The notes: generated by a model not told the origin, from the sequence alone. A stretch of 64,000 nt of DNA from Stagonosporopsis chrysanthemi (GCA_022560025.1 JAFISE010000159.1:1-64000), one strand, 5' to 3'. Counted from the first letter of the stretch, positions 22,954 through 33,498 are shown. Made by a program: numbers and translations.

Positions 22954-23358
22954 GTGGGGTGGGTTTGCTGGCTTTGGCTTTGGCTCTTGATACCTTTGTG
23001 TTGTGTGTTCTCTGGATGGGATAAATGTAATGGATCTACATAGCGAGTGTGTGTACCTGGCAATCACTCGAGTCAGGTTTTGTGTATACGATTGTAGTAA
23101 AGGTCACTAGTAGCTTCAACTGTTCAGAACGTCGTGGTCACTTGGATATTATGGTGAGGAGAACCATGCGTACGATCACAGTAAGCTGTGTAATACCGAA
23201 TAATTGTTGAGCATTAAAAAGATCTACATTAACGTATAGAATCATGTGTGCGGCCAAAGGCCCTGAGTACCCACGGGCTGCTCACTGGATGGTAGCAACG
23301 TGGAGCATCTGCCATCCACGCGATCATGTGACTAGTTATCCACCTCAATTTCTCCACA
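22954..23358. other. Intergenic between convergent genes
   Basis: No gene seen; shared 3' region of the hydrolase-like gene and the C2H2 gene. Confidence 0.5.
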
Positions 23359-24423
23359 TCATGTTGTTCTAGATCGGCGCATTGAGCGAGAACTTGAAAG
23401 CTCCCTATAAGACATCATGTCTTGTGTTGTCACCGAGAATGGAAGGCCCTGTCGAAGTTCACTACGTGAGCGTTGCACCAGGGAGTCCACGTTGGGGGGA
23501 TTATGCTGCTTTGCGTGTGTCCTGAAGCTGTCCAGCCGCGTCCATGTCTTGAAAGCCTTGTCGCAATTGGGAAACGCACAGCGATAGCTTTGTCCGTCCT
23601 TGATGTGTATTGTCCTTACGTGCCTGCTGAGGTCGGCACTGTGCACGAAGCTTGCGCTGCACCCCAGGCGCCTGCACTCAAATCTCTTCCCTTGCCCAGG
23701 TGTCGCGGAGTATGATTCGCCGTGAGTGCTTTGCGCATAAGATCCTACTTCACTCGGCTCCGTCTCGAGTATCGGAGGCATGTAGGGTTGTTCATGAGTG
23801 CTTGAGGTGCTTGATTCGATCATCGACCACGCGTCGATCGATTCATGTGAGGTGAAGCTGTACACGCTCTCACAGGACCCTTCCGAAACTGATGATATTG
23901 GATAGTCACTGAAAGTGGAGTGATTTGATAACAGATAGAGACCATCAGAGAAGGGTGCTTTAGTAGAAAGTCCTTCCATGTCTGAGAGATATCCAGTCAT
24001 CCCATATGCTGCAGATGGACCCAGACCATCCTCGACGTACCAGCCCAGATCTGATATGTCTGGCCGGCCATGAATTGTCGACCAACTAGCGTGGCCCTGA
24101 TAAGCGGCGGCTGCACCGCTGGGGAGACATTGTTGTGATGTCTGCAGCGGCCGGCGCAACTCGTCGTCTGTATGGCCCGCACCATAGCTTGGTGAGTATG
24201 GCACGCTGAAGTCGAAGAAGTCGCTGTTGCTAAGCGTAGATCTGAAACATGATTGTGCGAGGCTGACATCGCTGTCACAGTGGTGTGCTGTGTCGAGACG
24301 ACCAGAGTACGACGCAGGTGGGCACTCGAGCCAGCCAGAAAGTTCCAAGGACTCTTGTTCAAATTCAGTACTGAGAGGCCCTTGATAACCATTGTCTGCA
24401 GACCCGTTATAATGACACGACAT
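23359..24423 (-). CDS. C2H2 zinc-finger protein (probable transcription factor)
   Basis: Intronless, 354 aa from ATG 24423 (MSCHYNG); the longer frame upstream has only a TTG. The first ~245 residues are Ser/Tyr/Gly-rich and acidic, the style of a fungal activation region. Two adjacent classical fingers lie near residues 260-320. The first is FECRRLGCSASF...LSRHVRTIH (C-x4-C-x12-H-x4-H). The second is YRCAFPNCDKAF...FRTHAKQH. The H-x4-H and H-x3-H spacing and the pairing resemble small fungal regulators with a C-terminal C2H2 pair. The tail is Ser/Arg-rich. Target genes unknown. A possible small ORF lies upstream on the same strand at 24583-24918. Confidence 0.85.
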   Translation of the reverse strand: MSCHYNGSADNGYQGPLSTEFEQESLELSGWLECPPASYSGRLDTAHHCDSDVSLAQSCFRSTLSNSDFFDFSVPYSPSYGAGHTDDELRRPLQTSQQCLPSGAAAAYQGHASWSTIHGRPDISDLGWYVEDGLGPSAAYGMTGYLSDMEGLSTKAPFSDGLYLLSNHSTFSDYPISSVSEGSCESVYSFTSHESIDAWSMIESSTSSTHEQPYMPPILETEPSEVGSYAQSTHGESYSATPGQGKRFECRRLGCSASFVHSADLSRHVRTIHIKDGQSYRCAFPNCDKAFKTWTRLDSFRTHAKQHNPPNVDSLVQRSRSELRQGLPFSVTTQDMMSYRELSSSRSMRRSRTT

Positions 24424-24582
24424 TGTGGTGGTTGACCCCCAGTCAGCAGAGAGTGGAGGCGATATCAAACGCTAGCACAGCCCCACTGAACATGTCTTGG
24501 CACGGACACACCGCCCACGCCGCATGTTTGCAGATCGGATTCCATGGGTCGGCTGGCTCCAGCTTTTAGGTGACTTGGAGAA

Positions 24583-24918
24583 TCAATCGAGCCCAAGGGC
24601 AGTGAATTGTTGACTGGCATATCCAGCTCGGCGAGCGTAGTCTACAGTCGCTCTCAGGTATGTGCTAGCCGATTCCCAAGGCAATATGAATGCTGTCGAG
24701 CTGTTTAGGTGAAATCGCGTCACAGGCTCGCGCCGCACTAAACGCTGTTGGGTGCATTCTGTCAGGAACCGCACCTGTCCACGTCGTGCCGTACTGGCCG
24801 GTGACGCTAGTATCGACGGCGCACGGGTACTAACATCCTCCCCTACGCATACCTCGTGCACGGCGCTGCTGAGTTCCATACTCGAGGTATATTCGTTCGC
24901 ACGCGTTGCGCTAGACAT
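24583..24918 (-). CDS. Possible small protein, 111 aa
   Basis: ATG-initiated ORF (MSSATRANEY...) with codon and residue bias that looks more protein-like than neighbouring spurious ORFs: VTRFHLNSSTAFILPWES, then YARRAGYASQQFTALGLD before the stop. No domain recognised, no intron needed. It lies 159 bases upstream of the C2H2 gene on the same strand, so it could also be a 5' leader ORF of that gene. Confidence 0.4.
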   Translation of the reverse strand: MSSATRANEYTSSMELSSAVHEVCVGEDVSTRAPSILASPASTARRGQVRFLTECTQQRLVRREPVTRFHLNSSTAFILPWESASTYLRATVDYARRAGYASQQFTALGLD

Positions 24919-25217
24919 TTTCTTGTACACTTTTCCTTCGCCGCGCGCACGGCGTGTGTGCGATAGCTGGCTGGACAGCTCCCAAGGCCATTGATTCAGT
25001 CATCACTCAGAGATCTCAAGAAGGAGCAATTTAACGCCAGGTACCTCGCACAATATGATCATTCAGCTCGGCCACAGCGACAGTTCATCCTGACCATTTT
25101 GTAGCCTCTCTGTTCGTCCTTGACCTTTTTCAGTCTGCCCGCTGCCGCACCCCTCAGCCAGAAACAACCCGCGTCATCGAGCCATAACAACATTATTTCA
25201 CAGCCACAATCCATGAA

Positions 25218-26375
25218 ATGTCTCCGACAGAGACAGGAGGCATGCCGGGAGAGATTCCAAATCATGCGGAGACCCCGTTGGGTTCATGGCGTAAGTCGAC
25301 CCTCGTAGTGTGACGAACCGACCTCGCGGTTGTATCTGCTGGGGGCTTGGAAACACCCAGTAGCATGTGCATATATGCACAGGGCTGCGCAAGACCCGTA
25401 ACTTCGTGTCCCAGCTTATTTTCATACGATCTTGGCTCGCAGCGTGCCTGAACTAACAGCGAGCAGCGCCACCGGCAGACAAGACTCTCCAGCGAGTCGA
25501 GGAACTATTCACTAGGGGCAAATCGAACGGCACATCGTATGACGCGCTTATACTGATGGTAGATAGCGCAGTCCATAAGGTCGTTGGTAACATGGACAAG
25601 GACGAGTGCTTGATTCTGGCGAAGCTTATCGAGCGCTTGGAACCGCGCTTTAGGACCTGCCATACGGAAGAGGAGCGGTCGAAGCTCGCAGAGGGCGCGA
25701 TGGAGATCATGCGGACTCTCAACATTAACGTCTGGCGTAAGTAATGTGCATCTATACACTTCTGGAAGAGGGTGTTGCTCACGAGGTCCAGTGAAACAAA
25801 GCTTCTTCTTTAGAAAGCCGGGTACCCCCAGAACAGCCATCGAGGCCATCACGAGTACTCCAGCAGAGCGCAGCGACCCTCCTGCACGTCCCAGGAAAGA
25901 TACCTCTGAACCTTCAGGCAGCTACCCGGGAAAAGTGCGAGACGTAACAACGACAACGCAGGCGGATGCTCGGCCGATACAAGCCCAACCCAGACAGCGC
26001 CATAACGCTCGGGTCGGGAGTCATGAGAGTGACCCACTGCTATACAACAATGACAACGCGATGGAGCTTTTGGATGCTCGTGGTCGAGATTCAGCCACGA
26101 ATCACCATACCGTGGTGGCTGCGCCAGCGCGGAACCCCCGCATGAGCAATATTGGCGATGAACTGAACGACAACAGACTGGCCGGTATTCGTGTTGATAA
26201 TGGACAGCTCCCGCAAGCACATGCAGTCGACGGTGCATTGTTTGTCGCGCAGCAGCACACAGTTCGCCAGGAGGTGTTCCATCACGTCGTTATTCAGCGC
26301 AACGTGTGGGACTTTGCTTGCCCGCTCGTCATAATCGGGCTTCTTCTGATAATAGTGAAAAAAGGTTCTTCATAA
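25218..26375 (+). CDS. Tail-anchored membrane protein of unknown function
   Basis: Three exons: 25218..25290, 25467..25736 and 25792..26375; 308 aa. Intron 1 (176 nt) has donor GTAAGT and ends near a CTAAC branch site; an acceptor 3 nt upstream would also keep frame. Intron 2 is 55 nt (GTAAGT...CCAG). All junctions are phase 1. Residues about 25-120 are helical and charged (for example DECLILAKLIERLEPRF and RSKLAEGAMEIMRTLN), possibly a small helical domain. The middle is disordered. The protein ends in a single hydrophobic helix, ACPLVIIGLLLIIV, followed by KKGSS. This is the layout of a tail-anchored protein inserted post-translationally into ER or mitochondrial outer membrane. No family recognised. 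The gene model is supported by the frame-keeping introns. Confidence 0.65.
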
Positions 26376-26876
26376 CTGCAACTTTGTCAGAATTCTATTG
26401 GTATTTGCTTTGTGCGATATACCTTGAGGAGGGTGCGATGCGTCAGTTCATCGTCTCACGGTGTCGCTGTGTGACGGGAACCAAATCGGATAGCAGAGAA
26501 CATCAAGAGTTCATATTTCCACGCTCGCATGAATGGGGACACCAGCACTTAAACATGAGAAGGGCTCGACCAATGAAGATCCATAGAATGAGCCAAGAGG
26601 CTAAGCCCGGTTTGTGTCAGATTATGGCTGCGCTAACCTTTCTTCCTATCGATCGTAAGACATAGCCCTCGTCACAAAGGTCTCAGGCGGTGCCACCACT
26701 TTGCACGTCAGACGCCCTTAGTGGCCAATACACAATATCCACGGCTTGACACAAAGCATCCTCTAGGTATCAAGCCTCACTATGAAGTTGGACGAAGAGA
26801 TAAAACCTTCGAATCTTCGTCGAAGCACACGAGCCCTGAGAGCCTGATTACAGACATTATGGATATTGAAAGCCTT
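26376..26876. other. Intergenic between convergent genes
   Basis: No gene seen; one short ORF without coding character. Confidence 0.5.
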
Positions 26877-28502
26877 CTATAGTGCTCGACCTTGGGAGGC
26901 ACGGATCCGGAACTTGAGCACATCTAAGCGCTCATGAGTACCGACCACCTGCGCAGGCACACCCATGATCGCTAGTCGGAAAAACAATCCACACACAGAT
27001 TGAAGACTGGATGCTTGCTTACAGAACCAAGTCCACCCTGGTTCTATGGTATTGATGATCCAAGGCTCAGGCGAAGATCCTTCAAAGCAGCTCTCGCGGT
27101 GTGGACTCGACAGTACAAAATCGAGGCTTTCCGATTCTCCATGTTTCCCCAGAGTCAGGTCCAACTCTAGCAAGAACGATCTGGCGTTGTTCGAGCTGCC
27201 TGCAAATGTCTGCAGCCATATCATCGTATCCATCATGATGCTACACTTCTCCGAAGTTGTGTGTACACCAGGGAGTCGTTCATCGATCGGCTCTGCATCA
27301 CGCATCATCCTTGAGATGACACAGAAAGGAGTCAGTAGACCGATGGGAGGTTTGAGGTGCGGCTCGTAACGTTTCACCTCTTCGTTCAAGCCAGAAACTG
27401 GATCCCCTGGGTAATTGAGGTCTCTGAGGGCATTGCGCATGGCCAGTGGATAGTTCTTTTGCGCTTTGGTGAGGAAGCGATATAAGATATCCTTTCCTTG
27501 AGCGCTGAAGTGGTTTGAATATCCCTCCCGATTTACGATCACTTGGTTTTCAGCAGGTTTTTCGAGTATGTCTGAATCGCGCAGGAACATAACGAACGGT
27601 TCAAATTGCTCCCACCTGGCAACTGTTCGCCGCGCAACAGATTCGCCAAATTGCTCAAGCAGAAGGTCTCCAGAGATGATCAGCCCACTAAGAGCATCCA
27701 AGATGCGATGTTCTTCATTTGGAGGTCGCCCGTATGCCCTTGTTTTGTACAGGACATCGTGGCCTGTCTGGGCCCAAACATGACCAAGGGCAGAGTGCAC
27801 CTGAATCTCCACCATATCATTCTTTTTCCAGACGTAGGAACTTCCTTCATGGCGCTTCTGCATACGAGCACGGTAGTGCTCAGCCTGATAGCCCAAATGT
27901 CTTCGAACATAAACTCCCTTTTTCTCGTTGGCCTCGGCAGCTCGAGCGGATGAGTGCTCCCCGTGAGGCTTTTCCTCAACATCGTCCCAGATTTCTTTGA
28001 TCACTTGCTTCACTGCATCGCGCTGTGCCTTACTCGGAGTGTAAAGCACGACACGAACACCTGCAAGGTCTTTAATGTCTTGCAGGATGTCCTCCCCGGA
28101 ACTGTACTCTTCTTCGCCTTTTACTAAACGTTCCAGGTTTCTCATCTTCAATTTCTCTTCCAGGCTCTTCTTCCCTTTCGCACGGCAACTCATCATATAC
28201 ACTAGCTCCACGTCTTTTTGATCCCTCCGGCCCTTCAATTTTTTATCGATTAACTTTTCTGCTCGTTGGGCGCAGGCCGCCCAGTGTTCAATGGCATAGT
28301 CGCCATAGACAAACTTCTGGATAACTGGATTTAGGTCCAGCCCAGTCATTGCACGGGTGATCGGTTTGAGCCTAGGATCCTCTTCTCCATCGCTCAGATG
28401 CTGTATGTGTAATGGCGTGCCACTCTCGGCTTCTGACTCAGCCCCTCCTGTAGTTGATAAGGCATCGTCGAACAACATGTCAGTGTTCGGTGTATGTCGC
28501 AT
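26877..28502 (-). CDS. RelA/SpoT-domain protein, (p)ppGpp synthetase-like
   Basis: 541 aa from ATG 28502. The frame stays open a further 108 codons upstream but has no ATG there, so an extra 5' exon is possible. The RelA/SpoT nucleotidyltransferase domain covers about residues 80-260. Its markers are SCRAKGKKSLEEKLKMRN (basic ATP-site block), ILQDIKDLAGVRVVLY (the conserved Asp and Arg), the GYQAEHYRAR block and MVEIQVHSALGHVWAQTGHD (the catalytic Glu of the E-x-Q-V motif). In bacteria this domain makes (p)ppGpp from GTP/GDP and ATP. No HD hydrolase, TGS or ACT domain is visible, so the layout is that of a small alarmone synthetase with an added C-terminal region of about 280 aa that I do not recognise. 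Such proteins are known in filamentous fungi, but their role there is poorly understood. Catalytic activity is inferred. Confidence 0.85.
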   Translation of the reverse strand: MRHTPNTDMLFDDALSTTGGAESEAESGTPLHIQHLSDGEEDPRLKPITRAMTGLDLNPVIQKFVYGDYAIEHWAACAQRAEKLIDKKLKGRRDQKDVELVYMMSCRAKGKKSLEEKLKMRNLERLVKGEEEYSSGEDILQDIKDLAGVRVVLYTPSKAQRDAVKQVIKEIWDDVEEKPHGEHSSARAAEANEKKGVYVRRHLGYQAEHYRARMQKRHEGSSYVWKKNDMVEIQVHSALGHVWAQTGHDVLYKTRAYGRPPNEEHRILDALSGLIISGDLLLEQFGESVARRTVARWEQFEPFVMFLRDSDILEKPAENQVIVNREGYSNHFSAQGKDILYRFLTKAQKNYPLAMRNALRDLNYPGDPVSGLNEEVKRYEPHLKPPIGLLTPFCVISRMMRDAEPIDERLPGVHTTSEKCSIMMDTMIWLQTFAGSSNNARSFLLELDLTLGKHGESESLDFVLSSPHRESCFEGSSPEPWIINTIEPGWTWFCKQASSLQSVCGLFFRLAIMGVPAQVVGTHERLDVLKFRIRASQGRAL

Positions 28503-29100
28503 GTCTGCAGCATATGTCTGGAGTAGACTCTTGGAAATTGTCCCACGAAGGTGCTGTCCACTTGAAGTCCCGAGACTTGAAACAATCGCGCAATTTGAGG
28601 TGGTCGAATTTCCAAATTTATACAGGTCTGAATCCAAGTAGAGGTGCCACGAGATACTTATCAAAGTGGCTGAGAGACACGTTATGAGTATAACACCTCT
28701 GAGTGATGGGGACCGACATGGCTCTGCTTGCAGCTCATGCACGCACTCAAAACGAGCCCGCTCTATGCTACGAGATACAGCCTCCGCGGAGTCCCTCAGG
28801 ATCAGGCTGAGACTCGCTACCACCAATTACCATTCTTCACGCACCACCACTTCGATCAGAAGATTGCATTAGCTGTCTCAAGGCAAACTCGAATCTTCAG
28901 CCTTCTCGTCGCTGCCTATGCCAGACTTGGCTGGCAAAGTGTCTGCGCTGTCCTGCAGTCGCGTTCAGCCTTGTGTGCCATGGGTAGGTAGCTACGCGAG
29001 TGCGCAACCCCATCAAATGCTTCTATCTCGACCACGACCTTTGGCTGTACTCTGCCGGAGATGGTGGGTTTGAGCTTGAATCATATTTGACCAGATAATC
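28503..29100. other. Divergent promoter region (RelA/SpoT and CorA-like genes)
   Basis: The minus-strand frame of the RelA/SpoT gene stays open to 28826 without an ATG and includes a hydrophobic stretch, so part of this region could be an unrecognised 5' exon. Otherwise no gene seen. Confidence 0.4.
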
Positions 29101-30772
29101 ATGTCGTCAAACTCGGTACCTTCTTCGCCTCCGCAATATGAGCAATCCGGACATGGTTCATCCAAATCCGCCCATTCGTATAGAGACTACGTAAGGTCGC
29201 TTTGCGCTATCAATCCTTCTCTGCTCACTTTACACGCCTTCCTTGCGAACCCGAAAGCTCGAACCTCCGGCTGGCGGGCGACGGCCTTGGACTTCCTTCA
29301 TGAGATACCAAGTCCTGTGTACCGTCATATTTCAGATCTTGATTGCTTGCTTCACGAGCTTAGAGGCAAGAATGACCTAGTGGATAAGGACCGACACATC
29401 GACAGTGATCTTCAGGGTCGCGTTCTCATCATCGAGGATCTTACTGTCAATGTCATTCAGTTGCTCGGCTCTGAGCTCGATCTCGACCCTCTTTTCCTCG
29501 CAACGCACCTACACACTGTCCACCGGACTGGCATGCGTCATCAGACACCTGAAGATGCTATGCTGCCATCTCGGTTGCACGAGAGCAACTACATGAACAT
29601 TTCCTATCACCAGCCACTTACTTCGGACATCGCCTACCCATCGGGGAGTAAATTCTGCACGGACACATCGATTGACCGTAAACTTGTGTTTGTTCGTTCC
29701 ACAAGTATTGGTCTCGCCCAGCACCGGGCATCAGTCATCAAGCTTCAACCGAGCAGAGATTTCTGGCTAGGTATGCATCATTCCTGACATGATAGAATAC
29801 CTGCTAAGGCAAGTAGCTCTAATCTTAGTTGACCCACCACCTGGAACAGAATATTTCCACGCAGACTGCAAGGAAGACCCTGAGCGTAGAGTTTCGCTGA
29901 AGCTGAGGCCTTATTTGGGTACCTATGAGAATTTTATGCAGCTACCAAAATTCTCGCGATACACGAATGAACATGAGACCAGACTATGCAATGGAATGAT
30001 GGAGGACCTTCAACACTACTGGACCCAAAGCGTTCCCACCTGCTTTGACGCCAGCAACCCTTCGGTACAATCTCTCGCCTACTACCCGTTGAAAATTGTG
30101 GCAGCACAATGGGTGAAGTACATTGCAGTAATGCAGCACTGCATTAAAATGTATGAATACGAAGGCAGCCAACTTGACCTCGAAAAGTTCAATATGGATC
30201 TACGAGAGCTACAGGGCTGGCGTCGACGGAGCATGATTTCTCGGAGGAAGATCAGAGCCGTGATTCGCCATTTGCAGTCGCACAAAGCCTCGAACCCCGA
30301 GCATGATGCGTCCCTCCAAAGCGTCTTGGAAGACTACATGTCCATCGACAATGACATCGAAGAGGTCGGCCAGAGATTGGAGAACATGCTACCAGTCGTC
30401 ACATCCTTGATCCAGATCATCAACGCGCGGCAATCATTTGCAGAGACAGCAAATGTCACCCGCTTGACGATACTGGCCTTGGTCTTCGTACCGCTTAGCT
30501 ATGTTTCCAGTCTGTTCAGCATGAACTCTGAGAACATGCCGGGAAGCCAGCACTTCTGGGTCTACTTTGCAGTCGCTGTTCCTGTCACCTTTGTTGTTTT
30601 CATAGTCGCTCGGCCACCGACGAAGGAAGGGATACAGCGCACTGTATCGCGATTTGGTAGCTTACCAAGAAGGAGAGCTCGGTTGTCTATCCCGGAATCT
30701 AAAGTTACGCAAATTGCTCAAGGAGAGGAGCAAGATTGGGCATTTGTCAGGAACAAGACGATGCGTTCGTGA
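29101..30772 (+). CDS. CorA-like Mg2+ transporter family protein
   Basis: Two exons, 29101..29770 and 29814..30772, with a 43-nt phase-1 intron; 542 aa. The acceptor that keeps frame is the second AG (CAAG), giving FWLVALILVDPPP. A large N-terminal cytosolic alpha/beta region is followed by a long helical stretch (about residues 340-450). Two transmembrane helices then lie near the C-terminus: LTILALVFVPLSYVSSLF and VYFAVAVPVTFVVFIVA. The signature between them is SMN (LFSMNSEN) instead of the canonical GMN. Fungal CorA-like proteins with altered GMN motifs are common and their ion selectivity is uncertain. Probably plasma-membrane or internal-membrane located, as a pentamer by family analogy. 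Confidence 0.85.
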
Positions 30773-31016
30773 GACTGTGAGATTGTAGCTCAATGAGTGT
30801 TCGTGGTTTCTACTAGGCGTTGGGTCTTTATAACGTAGACTATAGATAACTTCGCTGAGGCGTTGTTTCGTGAGTATTTTTTAAAAGCTTCAGACTCGCC
30901 TGAAAGTCTCCCGTGCGGCTACATGCATCCGCACCATCTACCAATTCTTATCGATAAAGCTCAAGCTAGCTCCCACGATCCACGCATGTGAGGCCCATCT
31001 ACCCCACAACCTCACC

Positions 31017-31774
31017 ATGTACCACCTCGCAAAGTCAATCTACCTGCACGCGACAAGCAAAGAAGGTGTCTCTCTCTCTCCCCAATCGACCCCGCGCTGC
31101 TACTCACCCCAACCGACTAACACGACCGTCCCCCGCCAGAATACTCCATCCTCCTGCTCGGCCTCGACAACGCGGGCAAAACCACGCTCCTGAGCCAAAT
31201 CAAAGCCCTCTTCACGCCCACCCACCCAAACCTCAACACCGTCCCCACGGTCGGGCAGAACACGGTCACGCTCGCGCTGCCGCCGCCGCACCCGCCCATC
31301 TACCTCAAGCTGTGGGATGTCGGGGGCCAGCACAGCCTGCGCGGGCTGTGGAGCAGCTACTACACGGCGTGCCACGCGATTGTGTTTGTGATTGACAGCA
31401 GCGACGTGGGCAACGCGTCGCTGGCGGACATGGGGGCCGGGGTGGTGGTGGAAGGGGGGAGCGCAACGGAGGGCGAAGGCCGGCTGGACGAGTGCCGGCT
31501 CGTGCTGGAGAGTATCCTGGGCAACGAGGAGACGAGCGGGGTGCCGATTCTGGTGCTGGCGAATAAGCAGGATCGCGAGGATTGTGTCGAGGTGGTAAGG
31601 ATTAAGGAGGGGCTGGTGAGGAGGGTGTTTGAGGGCGAGAAGGGCGGGAATGTGAGGGATAGTAGGGTGTTGCCGTGCTCGGCGTTGACGGGGACGGGGG
31701 TCGGTGAGGCGGTGGAGTGGTTGGTTAGTCGGATGAGGGGGAATAGGGAGAGCAGGCCGCCGGTTATGCGGTGA
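31017..31774 (+). CDS. ARL3: ARF-family small GTPase, Arl3/ARFRP1 type
   Basis: Two exons, 31017..31065 and 31140..31774, with a 74-nt phase-1 intron; 227 aa. It begins MYHLAKSIYLHATSKEEYS, the type of N-terminus that in yeast Arl3 and human ARFRP1 is acetylated and directs Golgi targeting via Sys1. GTPase motifs are complete: GLDNAGKTT (G1), PTVGQNT (G2 region), WDVGGQHSLRGLW (G3), NKQD (G4) and CSA (G5). There is no myristoylation Gly-2. An Ala/Gly-rich insert of about 25 residues between G3 and G4 makes it longer than yeast Arl3 (about 198 aa). Expected role: trans-Golgi recruitment of Arl1 and golgins. Confidence 0.9.
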
Positions 31775-32469
31775 GGGTGGTGTTTTGGGGTTTGCAGGGC
31801 TTGGGTTTTGCAGCACTTGGGGTTTTTTTCTTCTTTTCTGCTTGATACACTCTTCGTAGAGAGATGGTGCGCTATCAAACACACTTCACAACCACCAGAC
31901 CACACGCACCTTCTAGAACAAGTCTGGAACCACGGCGCCAGTCCCGAAGCGCGCACCTGCAGGTACCTGGCCGGCGCCCACGCTGTCGCACGCGACCAAG
32001 TGGGCCGCTGACGGTATTGAACCGGAATGCCATGGCCACTCTCCAGGTCGACAGAGGCCGTACCCCAAACCTGTTTTCCGCAACGTGACGGCAAGCTCGG
32101 TTCGCGGCAGCTGTCAAGCACCGCCAAGCGGAGCGCAAGAGACTCAACAGCGCTGAGAAGCGCAGACGTGTCGCGGAGCTGCACGAGACGGCTGCTGCCG
32201 CGACAACAGCTTAAGCCTCAAGCGCCGGGGCACATGTCACAGTGGGACGATTCGATAGCGGACGCCGACGAAAGCGGGCTGGCGTCGACTCGTTTGAGCG
32301 CTGACTGCCTGCGGATTCCGAGGCCGTGTTGTTGTCGTGGCCCGCATTCCTGGAGCCGACGTGCTAGCTAGGGATGATGGAGGGATGACTTGACTGCGGG
32401 CACCCCGCTGGCTGCGTGCGAGTGAAGTGCCGCAACAACCAACGCCGCCCTGCACTCCCCCGTGGTACC
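31775..32469. other. Intergenic, no gene seen
   Basis: Between two plus-strand genes; ORFs here are short and overlap in all frames. Confidence 0.5.
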
Positions 32470-33498
32470 ATGGCGTCTGTGATGTTGACCACGGCCACGC
32501 CCACGCCCACGCCCACGACGCCGGCGAGTGTCGTCTCGCGGCCTGCCAGCGTCGCCTCGCGACCGGCCAGTGCCACCCAGGGCCTCCTTGCGCTGCCCAC
32601 CGAGCTGCTGCTGCTGCTCGCCGAGTCGTGCCTCGACCAGACGGACATCAGCCGCCTCGTGTGCACCAACCGCTACCTCAGCAACGTGCTGTGGGAGCCG
32701 CTGCTGCGCACCAACATCGCCCACCACGGCAGCACCGCGCTGCTGTGGGCCGCCGCCAACAACCACACGGCCTTTGCCCAACAGCTGGTCCACCTGGGCG
32801 CCAACCTCGAAACCTCCCCCCACTACCTCGAGCGCGCCAGCATCCCGCGCGTCGGCCGCTACTGGGGCCGCAACGTGCCCAACTCGGGCTCCTCGACGCC
32901 GCTGTGCTACGCCGTGCAGCGCCGCAACCAGGCCATGGTCGAGCTGCTGGTCGGCGCCGGCGCGCTGGTCGTGGCCTGCCGCGGCGTGGGCTACGGGCCC
33001 TTCGAGTACGCGTACGCGTCCAAGCACGCGCCCATCATCGCCATCCTGACGGCGCAGCTGTGGACCATCGACGCGCCCGTCGGCCGCAACGGCGAGACGC
33101 CGCTGCAGCTGGCGTGCCGCAACCGCTACGTCGACGGCGTGCGGCGCCTGCTCGAGGCCAAGGCCGACCCCAACGCAAACAACGTCGTCCCCAAGGAGCG
33201 CTTCTCCCACGTCCGCTCGCTGCTCGACACCACCTCGCCCGGCTTCTACACCTACGACCGCTTCGACCTCCCCACCGGCAACCCGCGCGACGACGCCCTC
33301 GCCATCCTGCGCATGCTGTTCAACTGCGGCCTCGACCCGGACGAGTCGTGCCGCTGTCGCTTGTTCCGCGTCGATCCGCGCGCCCGCGCCCTGCTGGAGA
33401 AGAAGGGCGGCAGTGCGAGTCGCGACCGCAAGAGGCGGAGCCAGGAGGTGCAGAGGGGGTTTCGCGGCGCCTTTGGGCTGCAGCGGAAGAGGCGGTGA
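32470..33498 (+). CDS. F-box / ankyrin-repeat protein
   Basis: Intronless, 342 aa from ATG 32470, which has an ideal ACCATGG context; an in-frame ATG 54 bases upstream is possible but weaker. A Thr/Pro-rich leader is followed by an F-box-like segment (ALPTELLLLLAESCLDQTDISRLVCTNRYLSNVLWEPLLR, read in parts). Degenerate ankyrin repeats follow: GSTALLWAAANNHT, STPLCYAVQRRNQAMVELL, and GETPLQLACRNRYVDGVRRL. This suggests an SCF ubiquitin-ligase adaptor, with ankyrin repeats as the substrate-binding part. The C-terminus is basic (RDRKRRSQ, QRKRR), a possible nuclear signal. The GC-rich gene has a long shadow ORF on the other strand. The same architecture recurs at 46025-46954. Confidence 0.8.
   Translation: MASVMLTTATPTPTPTTPASVVSRPASVASRPASATQGLLALPTELLLLLAESCLDQTDISRLVCTNRYLSNVLWEPLLRTNIAHHGSTALLWAAANNHTAFAQQLVHLGANLETSPHYLERASIPRVGRYWGRNVPNSGSSTPLCYAVQRRNQAMVELLVGAGALVVACRGVGYGPFEYAYASKHAPIIAILTAQLWTIDAPVGRNGETPLQLACRNRYVDGVRRLLEAKADPNANNVVPKERFSHVRSLLDTTSPGFYTYDRFDLPTGNPRDDALAILRMLFNCGLDPDESCRCRLFRVDPRARALLEKKGGSASRDRKRRSQEVQRGFRGAFGLQRKRR

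Noticed and set aside
28503..28826. Upstream extension of the RelA/SpoT ORF
   Set aside because: Open for 108 codons but without ATG; the conserved domain starts well after ATG 28502. Kept only as a note on a possible extra exon.
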